DNA from: Bacteroidales bacterium UBA1195
Lineage (GTDB): Bacteria > Bacteroidota > Bacteroidia > Bacteroidales > WCHB1-69
Length of the DNA stretch: 38,653 bases
Direction of reading: 5' to 3'
Assembly (NCBI GenBank): GCA_002309855.1
Contig: DBYD01000060.1
Span: 1 to 38,653, forward strand
Shown here: in pieces, positions 8,134-15,374 of the stretch
Numbering within the stretch: position 1 is the first letter of the stretch
Layout: each line of letters opens with the position of its first letter
Position numbers and translations under genes: made by a program
Notes under the pieces: generated by a model
Databases searched by the model: none
What the model was told of the DNA's origin: nothing
The model's input: the letters and a program-made list of their open reading frames with translations, nothing else

Positions 8134-9492
8134 CTAACTGTTACCTAATATACCCATAATCAATATGATAAGCAAGGCAATCGGTGCCAAAAAGCGCAAC
8201 ACGAAGTAGTAAATGCGGAAATAACCGGCTTTCAGCCGTCCCTGATTGGTCAGTTCATCGAAGACTTCCGCCTTCGGATAACGCCATCCGAGGAACAAAA
8301 TGATGCACAAGGCACCAACCGGCATCATGTAGGTAGCCGTCAGATGATCCAGACACTCAAAGAAGGTTTTGCCCAAAACGTGCAGGTCGGCAAGCGGCCC
8401 GAAGGAAAGTGTACAGACTGTTCCCAAAGCAAATACCAGCAGGGAGACCAGAAAAGTGGCGGACGCCCGCTTCATGTGCAGCTCCTCCACCGCCCAAAGC
8501 ACTACAATCTCAAGCAATGAGATAGTGGAGGTCAGAGCCGCAATGGAGAGCAGCAGGAAAAAGAGAACGGCAAAAAGAGTCCCCATCGGCATGCTGCCGA
8601 ACACATTCGGCAGCACTTCATACACGAGGCTTGGACCGCTGGCCGGACTCATTCCGAATGCGAACACCGCCGGGAATATCGCAATGCCAGACAACAGGGC
8701 AATCAGTGTGTCGGCACCTGCCACACACACACCTGTTTTGAAGAGATTGTCCTCCTTGCGGATGTAGGAGCCATAGGTGACCAGCGCTCCCATACCGATG
8801 CTGAGGGAGAAGAGTGCCTGCCCCAGCGCAGAAAGCACGCTGCCCCACGTCAGTTTGGAGAAATCAGGCTCGAACAAAAAGGCCAGCCCCGCCGACGATC
8901 CCTTCAAGGTCAGGGAGCGGACACAAAGCAGAAGCATAAGCACCAACAGGAGCGGCATCAGAATTTTTGTGCATTTCTCAATCCCCTTCTGCACACCTAA
9001 CAGAACCACCGCCGCCGTCAGCAGGATGAACGCCAACTGGCAAATCAGCGGTGCCGCCGTCCCTGAGGTGAACGAAGCAAAAACCTGCGACACCTCCTCG
9101 GGCGTCCTGCCGGACAACTGCCCGCTTCCGGACAAAAGGACATAGTTGAGCGTCCATCCGGCAACAGTACTGTAGAAGGAATAGATGAGGAATGCGGCCA
9201 CAATGCCCAGCACACCCACAAAAGTCCACCTTCTGTACTGCGGCCCCAACTGCCGGAACGCGCCGACGGTGTTACGCTGCGAACGCCGTCCGATGACAAA
9301 TTCGCTCATCATGATGGGCAATCCAAGAAAAAACACGAACAAGATGTAAAGCAGAAGAAACGCACCGCCGCCATTCTGCCCTACCGTGTAGGGGAAACGC
9401 CAGATGTTTCCCAACCCGATGGCGGAACCGGCCGCCGCCACAATAGCGCCCAAATTGGAGGTGAACCCCCTTGTATCTTCCGAAGTAGTCAT
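8134..9492 (-). CDS. Sodium-dependent transporter, neurotransmitter:sodium symporter family
   Basis: A 452-residue inner-membrane symporter of the SNF/NSS family (LeuT and MhsT relatives), which imports amino acids or related solutes with sodium. The first segment carries the family signature: GAIVAAAGSAIGLGNIWRFP, followed by NGGGAFLLLY. About 11-12 hydrophobic segments follow, including the FSLSIGMGALVTYGSY helix, which in LeuT contributes to the substrate and sodium sites. The length is typical of bacterial members with 11-12 helices. The substrate cannot be told from the sequence. It is transcribed alone from a TACTTTTG box. Confidence 0.93.
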   Translation of the reverse strand: MTTSEDTRGFTSNLGAIVAAAGSAIGLGNIWRFPYTVGQNGGGAFLLLYILFVFFLGLPIMMSEFVIGRRSQRNTVGAFRQLGPQYRRWTFVGVLGIVAAFLIYSFYSTVAGWTLNYVLLSGSGQLSGRTPEEVSQVFASFTSGTAAPLICQLAFILLTAAVVLLGVQKGIEKCTKILMPLLLVLMLLLCVRSLTLKGSSAGLAFLFEPDFSKLTWGSVLSALGQALFSLSIGMGALVTYGSYIRKEDNLFKTGVCVAGADTLIALLSGIAIFPAVFAFGMSPASGPSLVYEVLPNVFGSMPMGTLFAVLFFLLLSIAALTSTISLLEIVVLWAVEELHMKRASATFLVSLLVFALGTVCTLSFGPLADLHVLGKTFFECLDHLTATYMMPVGALCIILFLGWRYPKAEVFDELTNQGRLKAGYFRIYYFVLRFLAPIALLIILIMGILGNS

Positions 9493-9517
9493 TTTAACAG
9501 GTATTGCATTGAAAATA

Positions 9518-9525
9518 CAAAAGTA
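9518..9525 (-). promoter_or_regulatory. -7 box (TACTTTTG) of the symporter gene
   Basis: Minus-strand TACTTTTG fits TAnnTTTG and lies 26 bases before the symporter start. It is divergent from the aquaporin promoter about 80 bases away. Confidence 0.65.
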
Positions 9526-9606
9526 CTAAAAAAGGAAACATGCAGCCATTTCCGAACCGTAAAAGTTTTTTTTTTGGAAACATGAATTTCCTATAGGAAA
9601 AAGGAC

Positions 9607-9614
9607 TATCTTTG
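9607..9614 (+). promoter_or_regulatory. -7 box (TATCTTTG) of the aquaporin gene
   Basis: TATCTTTG lies 42 bases before the ATG at 9657. Its TTTG overlaps an in-frame TTG at 9612, which argues that the longer 9612 frame is not translated from there. Confidence 0.7.
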
Positions 9615-9656
9615 CAATCTGAATTTTATTTTTTTCAATCATTAAAACATGCTCTT

Positions 9657-10355
9657 ATGAAAAAGTATTTAGCTGAAATGTTCGGAACCATGGTTCTGGT
9701 TCTGATGGGCTGCGGCGCGGCTGTCAGCCTGAATTGCGGAGCAGACACCGCTTCGGTGGTCGGCACCGCCATGGCCTTCGGGCTTGCCGTTGTCGCGATG
9801 GCCTACGCCATCGGAGGCATCAGCGGATGCCACATCAACCCGGCCATCACGTTGGGATGCTGGGTCTCGGGACGCATCAACTGCAAGGATGCCTTGTGCT
9901 ACATGCTGTTCCAAGTGATCGGTGCCTTTATCGGCAGCGCAATCCTCTACGCCCTGGTCGCCACCAGCCCCGATGCGGCACTTGGCACCACAACCGGCGC
10001 CAATGCCTGCCAGGAAGGTGTGGGCATAGCCACCGGCCTCATCGCAGAGATTGTCCTCACATGCATTTTTGTGCTGGTCGTGCTTGGCACAACCGACGCG
10101 AATAAAGGTGCCGGAAACTTCGCCGGATTAGCCATCGGCCTGAGCCTGATTCTAATCCACTTTGTCGGCATCCACTACACCGGAACATCCGTCAACCCGG
10201 CCCGTTCCATCGCCCCCGCCGTGTTTGAAGGCGGCGCCGCGCTGCAACAGCTGTGGATTTTCATTGTCGGTCCGTTCGTCGGCGCACTGCTGGCCGCCGG
10301 CATCTGGAAGCTGATCGGCAGCGAATGCAAATGCTGCTGCAAGAAAGATGAATAA
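9657..10355 (+). CDS. aqpZ: Aquaporin (MIP family, AqpZ-like)
   Basis: A 232-residue channel of the major intrinsic protein family. It has six hydrophobic spans and two half-helices carrying the NPA motifs: HINPAITLG in the first half and SVNPARSIAP in the second. The residues after the NPA motifs and the overall length fit water-specific AqpZ better than glycerol facilitators, which are longer between halves. The ATG at 9657 (MKKYLAEMFGT) was chosen because the promoter box overlaps the upstream TTG start. The C-terminus is cysteine- and lysine-rich (CKCCCKKDE), an unusual tail. Two hairpins follow. Confidence 0.93.
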   Translation: MKKYLAEMFGTMVLVLMGCGAAVSLNCGADTASVVGTAMAFGLAVVAMAYAIGGISGCHINPAITLGCWVSGRINCKDALCYMLFQVIGAFIGSAILYALVATSPDAALGTTTGANACQEGVGIATGLIAEIVLTCIFVLVVLGTTDANKGAGNFAGLAIGLSLILIHFVGIHYTGTSVNPARSIAPAVFEGGAALQQLWIFIVGPFVGALLAAGIWKLIGSECKCCCKKDE

Positions 10356-10362
10356 ACATTTT

Positions 10363-10388
10363 TTAGTGCCGCCAGATGGCGGCACTAA
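10363..10388. terminator. Hairpin after aquaporin, likely terminator on the minus strand
   Basis: AGTGCCGCC/GGCGGCACT forms a perfect 9-bp stem around AGAT, extended by two T:A pairs. A run of A's on the minus-strand side (T's at 10359-10364) and AATTTT on the other side fit a terminator in either direction. Confidence 0.7.
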
Positions 10389-10394
10389 TTTTAC

Positions 10395-10430
10395 AAAAGC
10401 AGAGCCGCCCGTGGGCGGCTCTGCTTTTTT
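10395..10430. terminator. Strong bidirectional terminator
   Basis: A 16-bp perfect arm pair (AAAAGCAGAGCCGCCC with its complement) surrounds GT, flanked by A's on one side and T's on the other. It separates the convergent aquaporin and MATE genes. The MATE stop codon lies at the edge of the T run. Confidence 0.9.
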
Positions 10431-11860
10431 TATGATTTCGGCCCCGCCTCTTTCCGGGGTCTGCGCAACGGCGGGACATATCCCGGACGGAACACCTGCA
10501 GCTGCGTAAGCAGCAGGGCAAGCGCGAGCAGCGCACCCAACACATCGCAGATGGTGCAGGCCGCCCACACGCCGTGCAGTCCCGGCCAGCCCCAGCGGAC
10601 AAACAGCAGCGGCACAATGTGCATCATCGGTATCAGGAAAATCACCTGACGCGAAAGGCTGGTGACAATGGCAATCCACGGTTTGTCGATGGACTGGAAA
10701 AACTGCGAGTTGACAATGGTGAACCCGATCAGCGGCGCCATCACCATCAGGTAGCGCAACGCGGTCACGCCGATGCGCAGCAGATTTTCGTCGGCGGTAA
10801 ACATACGCACAATCATCCGGGGGCAGCAGACCGCCAGCAACGCCCCCACGACACCGGTCCCGACACAGACCCACATGGTCAGCCGGTAGACCCGCTTCAG
10901 CCGGTGGCTGTGTCCGGCCCCGTAGTTGTAGCCGGCAATCGGCTGCATTCCCTGGCACAACCCGAGGAATAGCAGCACCACAATGCTGGCGTAGGAATTG
11001 ACAACCCCGTATGCGCCCACCGCCATGTCGCCGCCATAGGCAATCAGCTGCCGGTTGAGCAGCGCCACCACTGCCGAAGCGGCAAGGTTCATCAGGAAGG
11101 GGCTCATCCCTATCAGCAGGATGTTGCGGAAAATATAGAGTTTCGGCGCCCAAGCGTGACGCTTGAAGCGGATGAAGGATTTCGGCTGCACAAAATGGAT
11201 TACAGCGAAAAAGGCGGAGACAGTCATGGAGATGGTGGTGGCCCACGCCGCGCCCGCGATGCCCCAATCCAACCCGTAGATGAACAGTGCGTCCAGCAGC
11301 ATGTTCAGCACGGCGCCTCCGGCCAGGATGAACATCGACTTGTTGGGATAGCCCGACGAACGGATCAGATTGGCCAAGTTGAACGTAAGTGTGGTCATGA
11401 ACATTCCGGGCAGAACGATGCACATGTACTCGCGCGCATAGGAAATGGTGTCGGACGATGCGCCGAACAGCTCCAGAATTCCGTCCATGAAGAGGTAGCC
11501 GCCCGTCACAAAGATAAATCCGAAGATGAAGGTGAGCAGCATGCTGTTGCCCAAAATCTTCTCAGCCCAGCGGATATCCTTCCGCCCCAGCACAATCGAC
11601 ATCCGCGCCCCAGCACCCGCTCCGACTAACGAACCGAATGCGTGGATTATGTTCATCAGCGGCAGCGTTATGGCAAGCCCGGCAATCGCCATGGCCCCGA
11701 CGCACTGACCCAGAAAAATCCGGTCAACAATATTGTATACCGATGCTATCAGCTGGCTGACCACCGCCGGCAGGGCATACGTCCACAGCAGCCTCCCGAT
11801 GCTTTTGGTCTCCAGTTCCCTTGTCCTTTCCGTCACTTCCGTTTCCATATTTTCTGACAT
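10430..11860 (-). CDS. MATE family efflux transporter
   Basis: A 476-residue multidrug/toxin extrusion protein with about 12 membrane segments in two related halves. Recognisable parts are the N-terminal LLWTYALPAVVSQLIASVYN, IVDRIFLGQCVGAMAIAGLA, and the second-half GLCQGMQPIAGYNYGAG motif typical of Bacteroidota MATE proteins (MepA/NorM-like). Such proteins export cationic compounds in exchange for sodium or protons. The start MSENMETE at 11860 was chosen; a longer frame to 11971 adds residues unlike the family. The gene is GC-rich. No clear TAnnTTTG box was found upstream. A TA-rich palindrome lies at 11903-11926. Confidence 0.92.
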   Translation of the reverse strand: MSENMETEVTERTRELETKSIGRLLWTYALPAVVSQLIASVYNIVDRIFLGQCVGAMAIAGLAITLPLMNIIHAFGSLVGAGAGARMSIVLGRKDIRWAEKILGNSMLLTFIFGFIFVTGGYLFMDGILELFGASSDTISYAREYMCIVLPGMFMTTLTFNLANLIRSSGYPNKSMFILAGGAVLNMLLDALFIYGLDWGIAGAAWATTISMTVSAFFAVIHFVQPKSFIRFKRHAWAPKLYIFRNILLIGMSPFLMNLAASAVVALLNRQLIAYGGDMAVGAYGVVNSYASIVVLLFLGLCQGMQPIAGYNYGAGHSHRLKRVYRLTMWVCVGTGVVGALLAVCCPRMIVRMFTADENLLRIGVTALRYLMVMAPLIGFTIVNSQFFQSIDKPWIAIVTSLSRQVIFLIPMMHIVPLLFVRWGWPGLHGVWAACTICDVLGALLALALLLTQLQVFRPGYVPPLRRPRKEAGPKS

Positions 11861-11984
11861 AAATTTATATATCGTGGGATTTGCCGGATTTATTGCACGC
11901 ATCCGTTTTTTTTTCAAAAAAAACGGAGCGTATCCCTTTTTTATGGAAATTTGCGTTTTCAAACCCAACATACGGACATGAGAA

Positions 11985-12318
11985 CACTTCCACGAATTTC
12001 AAGCTGCCATACAACAAGATTCTGGTGGCGGTAGGCCAGAATGACTGCTGGTATAACCCCTGCGACGAGCATGTGGCGGAGGAGGCGCTCTTCAGCTTCC
12101 GGCTGGACGGGCGGACGCTTCCGCCTGGCGGATACCATAAAATCCGTATGCTTTTCGACCTGTCACAGCGCACCGCCCAACTCTTCGTGGACGGAAAAAA
12201 GGTCTCCACCTGCGCCATGGCGCATGACTATAGCATAGGGCTCTCCTACCTGCACATCCAATGCGATGCACCAAAGCCCTCGGAAGGGTTGTACATTAAA
12301 TATATGGGGAAGAAATAG
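11985..12318 (+). pseudogene. 5'-truncated C-terminal fragment of a secreted LamG-like protein
   Basis: An open frame covers 11881-12318, but only the part from about 11985 looks like protein. From FKLPYNKILVAVG on it shows strands typical of a concanavalin/laminin-G-like module: EALFSFRLDGRTL, GGYHKIRMLFDLS, AQLFVDGKKVSTC, then GLSYLHIQCDAP. Such modules close many Bacteroidota glycan-active or BNR-type exported proteins. There is no plausible start, promoter or signal peptide; the upstream sequence is the AT-rich MATE promoter side. The rest of the gene has evidently been lost. The exact parent family is not identified. Confidence 0.55.
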
Positions 12319-12373
12319 TAACGTTTTTTTCACTTCCAACACAAAAAAAAACATACAACATTGCTTTTTTGTA

Positions 12374-12381
12374 TATTTTTG
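12374..12381 (+). promoter_or_regulatory. -7 box (TATTTTTG) of the small membrane protein gene
   Basis: TATTTTTG lies only 14 bases before the ATG at 12396, so the transcript would be nearly leaderless. Confidence 0.5.
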
Positions 12382-12395
12382 CAAAAAATTTCACT

Positions 12396-12662
12396 ATGGA
12401 CACAATACTGCTTTTGTTATTTATCATTGCCGGATTAATTGTCGTAATCCTCTCATTATGCATGGAAGATATGAACCGGAAAGCACGGACATTATCATTT
12501 TCTGTGATAATGCTTTTCCTGATTTTTCTCACAGCCATCTCGTTAAAGGATATATTTGCCGCACCCCGCACCAATTATGGAATGATTATACTCCTTGCAA
12601 TGTGTTTTGGTCTTACTATCAACAGGTTTATCAGACTTAACAAGAAGCAGCACGACCGATAG
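12396..12662 (+). CDS. Small two- or three-span membrane protein
   Basis: An 88-residue protein with a hydrophobic N-terminal helix (MDTILLLLFIIAGLIVVILS), a short charged loop with CMEDMNRKAR, and two further hydrophobic segments (FSVIMLFLIFLTAISL and GMIILLAMCFGL). The C-terminus is basic (NKKQHDR). No family was recognised. It stands alone between two gene remnants. The ATG at 12396 was preferred over a TTG-type start at 12369, which would lie inside the promoter. Confidence 0.55.
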   Translation: MDTILLLLFIIAGLIVVILSLCMEDMNRKARTLSFSVIMLFLIFLTAISLKDIFAAPRTNYGMIILLAMCFGLTINRFIRLNKKQHDR

Positions 12663-12686
12663 AGTGCCAAAACAGCAAAAAAAAAT

Positions 12687-12750
12687 GAGTTTTGGCAGAT
12701 TATAGATGCTATATTCTGCCATTTTGCAAAAATTTTAAGAGTTTTGGCAG
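12687..12750 (+). repeat. Pair of 12-base direct repeats with inverted copy
   Basis: GAGTTTTGGCAG occurs at 12687-12698 and again at 12739-12750. An inverted partial copy, TGCCAAAAC, lies just before at 12665-12673. The pair sits between the small membrane protein and the promoter box of the following gene remnant. Confidence 0.6.
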
Positions 12751-12769
12751 CCTATCCATACATTTTTTG

Positions 12770-12777
12770 TATCTTTG
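12770..12777 (+). promoter_or_regulatory. -7 box (TATCTTTG) now facing a truncated gene
   Basis: TATCTTTG with TTTTGG about 23 bases upstream as a loose -33 element. The coding remnant begins within about 20 bases downstream, so this promoter may be a leftover of the original full-length gene. Confidence 0.5.
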
Positions 12778-12794
12778 CACAAAATAAGAATGTC

Positions 12795-13379
12795 TCCTCC
12801 AACGGTGCGTTAAGCAAACAACTTGAAAACTTGGAGTATTGCGACATCATCCGACGATATGTCTCCAAAGTGGGCGGAAAACCAAAAAAAAACGACGCCT
12901 ATTTCCAACTTACCGACCTCTTCACGCTTTTCCACCTCACCTTTTCCAAAAAGCTAACCACAGAAGACTACTGGCAGCAGCACCTGAACACACCAGTCGC
13001 CAACACATGGCAGGGGCTCGCCTTTGAGCATGTGTGCATGGTGCATATTAACCAGATACGACATGCGCTCGGTCTTGACCGGATTGCCGTGGAATACTAT
13101 TCATGGAGAAGTTCCTCCGCCCCAAAAGCACAAATTGACATGGTAATTGAACGGGCGGACCGTCTCATCAACCTTTGCGAAATCAAATACACTCAATCGG
13201 AATTTGTCATCACCGCCGATGAGGATATGAAGCTCCGCAACCGTATCGCCGCCTTCACACGAGAGACCAAAACCCATTGTGGCATCCTGCCGACATGGAT
13301 AACCCCATACGGCCTGTACCGGAACGAGTATTCCGCGTCAGTACAGTATCAGGCACAATTGGACGACCTGTTTGTCTGA
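12795..13379 (+). pseudogene. 5'-truncated archaeal-type ATPase (C-terminal DUF234/nuclease-like part)
   Basis: From NGALSKQLENLEYCDIIRRY on, the frame matches the C-terminal half of Bacteroidota AAA ATPases of the DUF234/DUF4143-related group. A winged-helix-like region leads into FQLTDLFTLFHLTF, then WQGLAFEHVCMVHINQI, and a nuclease-like domain with QIDMVIERADRLINLCEIKY, where the D and E-x-K spacing resembles a PD-(D/E)XK core. Full-length members are about 450-500 residues with an N-terminal P-loop ATPase. Here that ATPase is missing, and the frame runs directly out of a promoter region. It is probably non-functional, though a free C-terminal domain could be made from a GTG/ATG in the region. 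Confidence 0.75.
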
Positions 13380-13552
13380 AAGAATGCGGAAAAAAATCAT
13401 CCGGCGGCAGCACAGCTCCGATTGACAAGGACGAACATCGACTTGTTGGGAATCCTGTCCATGAACAGATGGTTTGCATCCGGAAAAGAAGGCCGTTTTT
13501 CCACACCTCCTTTTTTACGCCCCATGATGCGAAAACATATTGGAAAAAATGC

Positions 13553-13560
13553 TATCTTTG
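13553..13560 (+). promoter_or_regulatory. -7 box (TATCTTTG) of pepE
   Basis: TATCTTTG ends 40 bases before the pepE ATG. It likely drives pepE and possibly the closely spaced genes downstream. Confidence 0.65.
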
Positions 13561-13600
13561 CTTTTTTATTTTCATTGATTAAATTTAAAATCATTTTGAC

Positions 13601-14374
13601 ATGAACCTGCTCTTAATTAGCAACTCCACCAATTTCGGGGAACCTTACCTGGCCTGGGCCGTCACCCAGCTGGAACTTTTCTTCCAAAAACAACGGATTA
13701 CGGCGGAAAGCCGGATTGTCTTTGTGCCGTTTGCCGGCGTCTACATCAACAAGAACGCCTATCCGAAAAGCTACGATGCCTACGAGGAGCGGGTCAAAAC
13801 CGTCTTTGCCGAAAAGCTGGGACTGACCAACTTCACCTCCGTCCATCGCTTCGATGACAAAGTGAAGGCGGTGAAGGAGGCCGACTGTATCGTTGTAGGC
13901 GGCGGCAACACCTTCCACCTGGTGGCCGAAATGCACCGTTACGGCCTGATGGAGGCGGTGCGCGAAAAGGCGATGTCCGGCACGCCCTACGTGGGCTGGA
14001 GCGCCGGTTCCAACATCGCCTGCCCCACCCTCTGCACCACCAACGACATGCCTATTGTGCAGCCCGCCAGCTTCGAGACCCTGAACCTTGTGCCCTTCCA
14101 GATCAACCCGCACTATCTGGACCCGCACCCTGAAATCGACAAGATGATCAAGCACGGCGGCGAGACGCGGCAGGACAGGCTGAACGAATATCTGTCCGTC
14201 CGTCCGGAGATGACCGTTGTGGGGCTGCGCGAGGCCTGCGCCCTCTGGCTTACCGGCGAAAAACTGTACCTCCGGGGCGGAAAGCCGATGGTTGTGTTCC
14301 ATTACGACCGTGAGAAGGGAATTCAGGCTGAGGAGCACCAGCCAAACCAGGATGTGAGTTTTTTAATGCGATAA
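13601..14374 (+). CDS. pepE: Dipeptidase E (peptidase family S51)
   Basis: A 257-residue cytoplasmic serine peptidase that cleaves dipeptides with N-terminal aspartate. It shows the S51 fold motifs: IVVGGGNTFHL around residues 97-107, the nucleophile elbow GWSAGSN with Ser134, and the histidine of INPHYLDPH (His171). Escherichia coli PepE is about 229 residues; the extra length at the C-terminus (KGIQAEEHQPNQDVSF) is charged. It is followed after 11 bases by the flavoprotein gene. Confidence 0.93.
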   Translation: MNLLLISNSTNFGEPYLAWAVTQLELFFQKQRITAESRIVFVPFAGVYINKNAYPKSYDAYEERVKTVFAEKLGLTNFTSVHRFDDKVKAVKEADCIVVGGGNTFHLVAEMHRYGLMEAVREKAMSGTPYVGWSAGSNIACPTLCTTNDMPIVQPASFETLNLVPFQINPHYLDPHPEIDKMIKHGGETRQDRLNEYLSVRPEMTVVGLREACALWLTGEKLYLRGGKPMVVFHYDREKGIQAEEHQPNQDVSFLMR

Positions 14375-14385
14375 ATATTTGAATC

Positions 14386-15372
14386 ATGAGTGCAGACTTG
14401 ACTTGCAAATACATGGGGATGACCCTCCCCTCGCCGCTGATTGCCGGAAGCTGCGCCTTCACCCAGTCCGTGGAGCACATTATGGAGATGGAGAAGGCCG
14501 GTGCAGGTGCGGTTGTTTTGAAATCGATTTTTGAGGAGCAGATCTCCAACGAGGCCTACCAGTCCATGGAGTCCGCTGGGGATTACGGCGACACCCGCGC
14601 CATCGACTATGTGCGGCAGTACACCGAAATGGCCGCCTACGAAAAGTACAACCAGCTGATTCGGGAGCTGAAGAAGAATGTAAGGATTCCGGTCATAGCC
14701 AGCATCCACTGCCATCGCGACGGAGACTGGGCCGACTTCGCGCAACGGGTGCAGGAGGCTGGCGCGGACGCGCTGGAGCTGAACCTCAACCTGATGTCGG
14801 CCGACCCGAAAATGAGCGGCGAGGAGCTGGAGAAACAATATGTGGAGATTATCCGCCACATCAAAAAGAACCTGCGCATACCGCTGGCCGTAAAGACCAA
14901 CCGCTACTTCACCTCCTTTGTGAACAGCATGCTGAAGCTGCGCAAGGCCGGTGCGGACGCCCTGGTGCTGTTCCAGCGGATGTACGAGCCGGACATCGAT
15001 GTGGAGCAGATGAAGATAACCGCCGCCAAAGTGCTCAAGGAGGGCGACGGCTTCAACGAGGCTCTGCGCTGGGTCTCCATCATGGACGGCAATATCGACT
15101 GCAGCCTTAGCGCCACCTCCGGTGTGGTGACCGGCGAGGACGCGGTTAAGCTGCTGCTGGCCGGTGCCGACACCTTCCAGATTGCCACTGTATTGTACAC
15201 CAGAGGCATCCAGCAGATTTCCGTCATCCTTGACGGCATCCGCGACTGGATGGGCAGGCACGGATACGGCAGCATCGGCGACTTCCAGGGAAAACTGAGC
15301 ATGCGGTGCATCGACAATCCGGAGGTATACATGCGCATGCAGTTCATGAAATACTTTGCGGGCATCGAATAG
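14386..15372 (+). CDS. Dihydroorotate dehydrogenase-like flavoprotein
   Basis: A 328-residue TIM-barrel protein of the dihydroorotate dehydrogenase superfamily, of the group often annotated as dihydroorotate dehydrogenase-like in Bacteroidota. It has the N-terminal LPSPLIAGSCAFT, AGAGAVVLKSIFEEQI, the NLMSAD segment, the barrel strand IPLAVKTNRYFTSF, and the FMN-phosphate-like AGADTFQIATVLY near the C-terminus. It lacks the usual PNTPG-type loop of true PyrD, so a role other than orotate formation is likely. It sits in an operon with pepE and the ABC-F gene, which starts 2 bases after its stop. Confidence 0.85.
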   Translation: MSADLTCKYMGMTLPSPLIAGSCAFTQSVEHIMEMEKAGAGAVVLKSIFEEQISNEAYQSMESAGDYGDTRAIDYVRQYTEMAAYEKYNQLIRELKKNVRIPVIASIHCHRDGDWADFAQRVQEAGADALELNLNLMSADPKMSGEELEKQYVEIIRHIKKNLRIPLAVKTNRYFTSFVNSMLKLRKAGADALVLFQRMYEPDIDVEQMKITAAKVLKEGDGFNEALRWVSIMDGNIDCSLSATSGVVTGEDAVKLLLAGADTFQIATVLYTRGIQQISVILDGIRDWMGRHGYGSIGDFQGKLSMRCIDNPEVYMRMQFMKYFAGIE

Positions 15373-15374
15373 CC

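Noticed and set aside
9612..9656. Upstream TTG start for the aquaporin
   Set aside because: The TTG lies inside the promoter box, and the extra 15 residues do not resemble the family.
10152..11423. Long minus-strand frame of 423 codons across the aquaporin end and MATE gene
   Set aside because: It overlaps the MATE gene in another frame, is full of low-complexity arginine and histidine runs, and crosses two terminators. It is a shadow of GC-rich coding DNA.
11903..11926. Palindrome CCGTTTTTTTT/AAAAAAAACGG upstream of the MATE gene
   Set aside because: It is mostly a T run meeting an A run. It could be a chance product of AT-rich intergenic DNA, and no regulator site is known to match.
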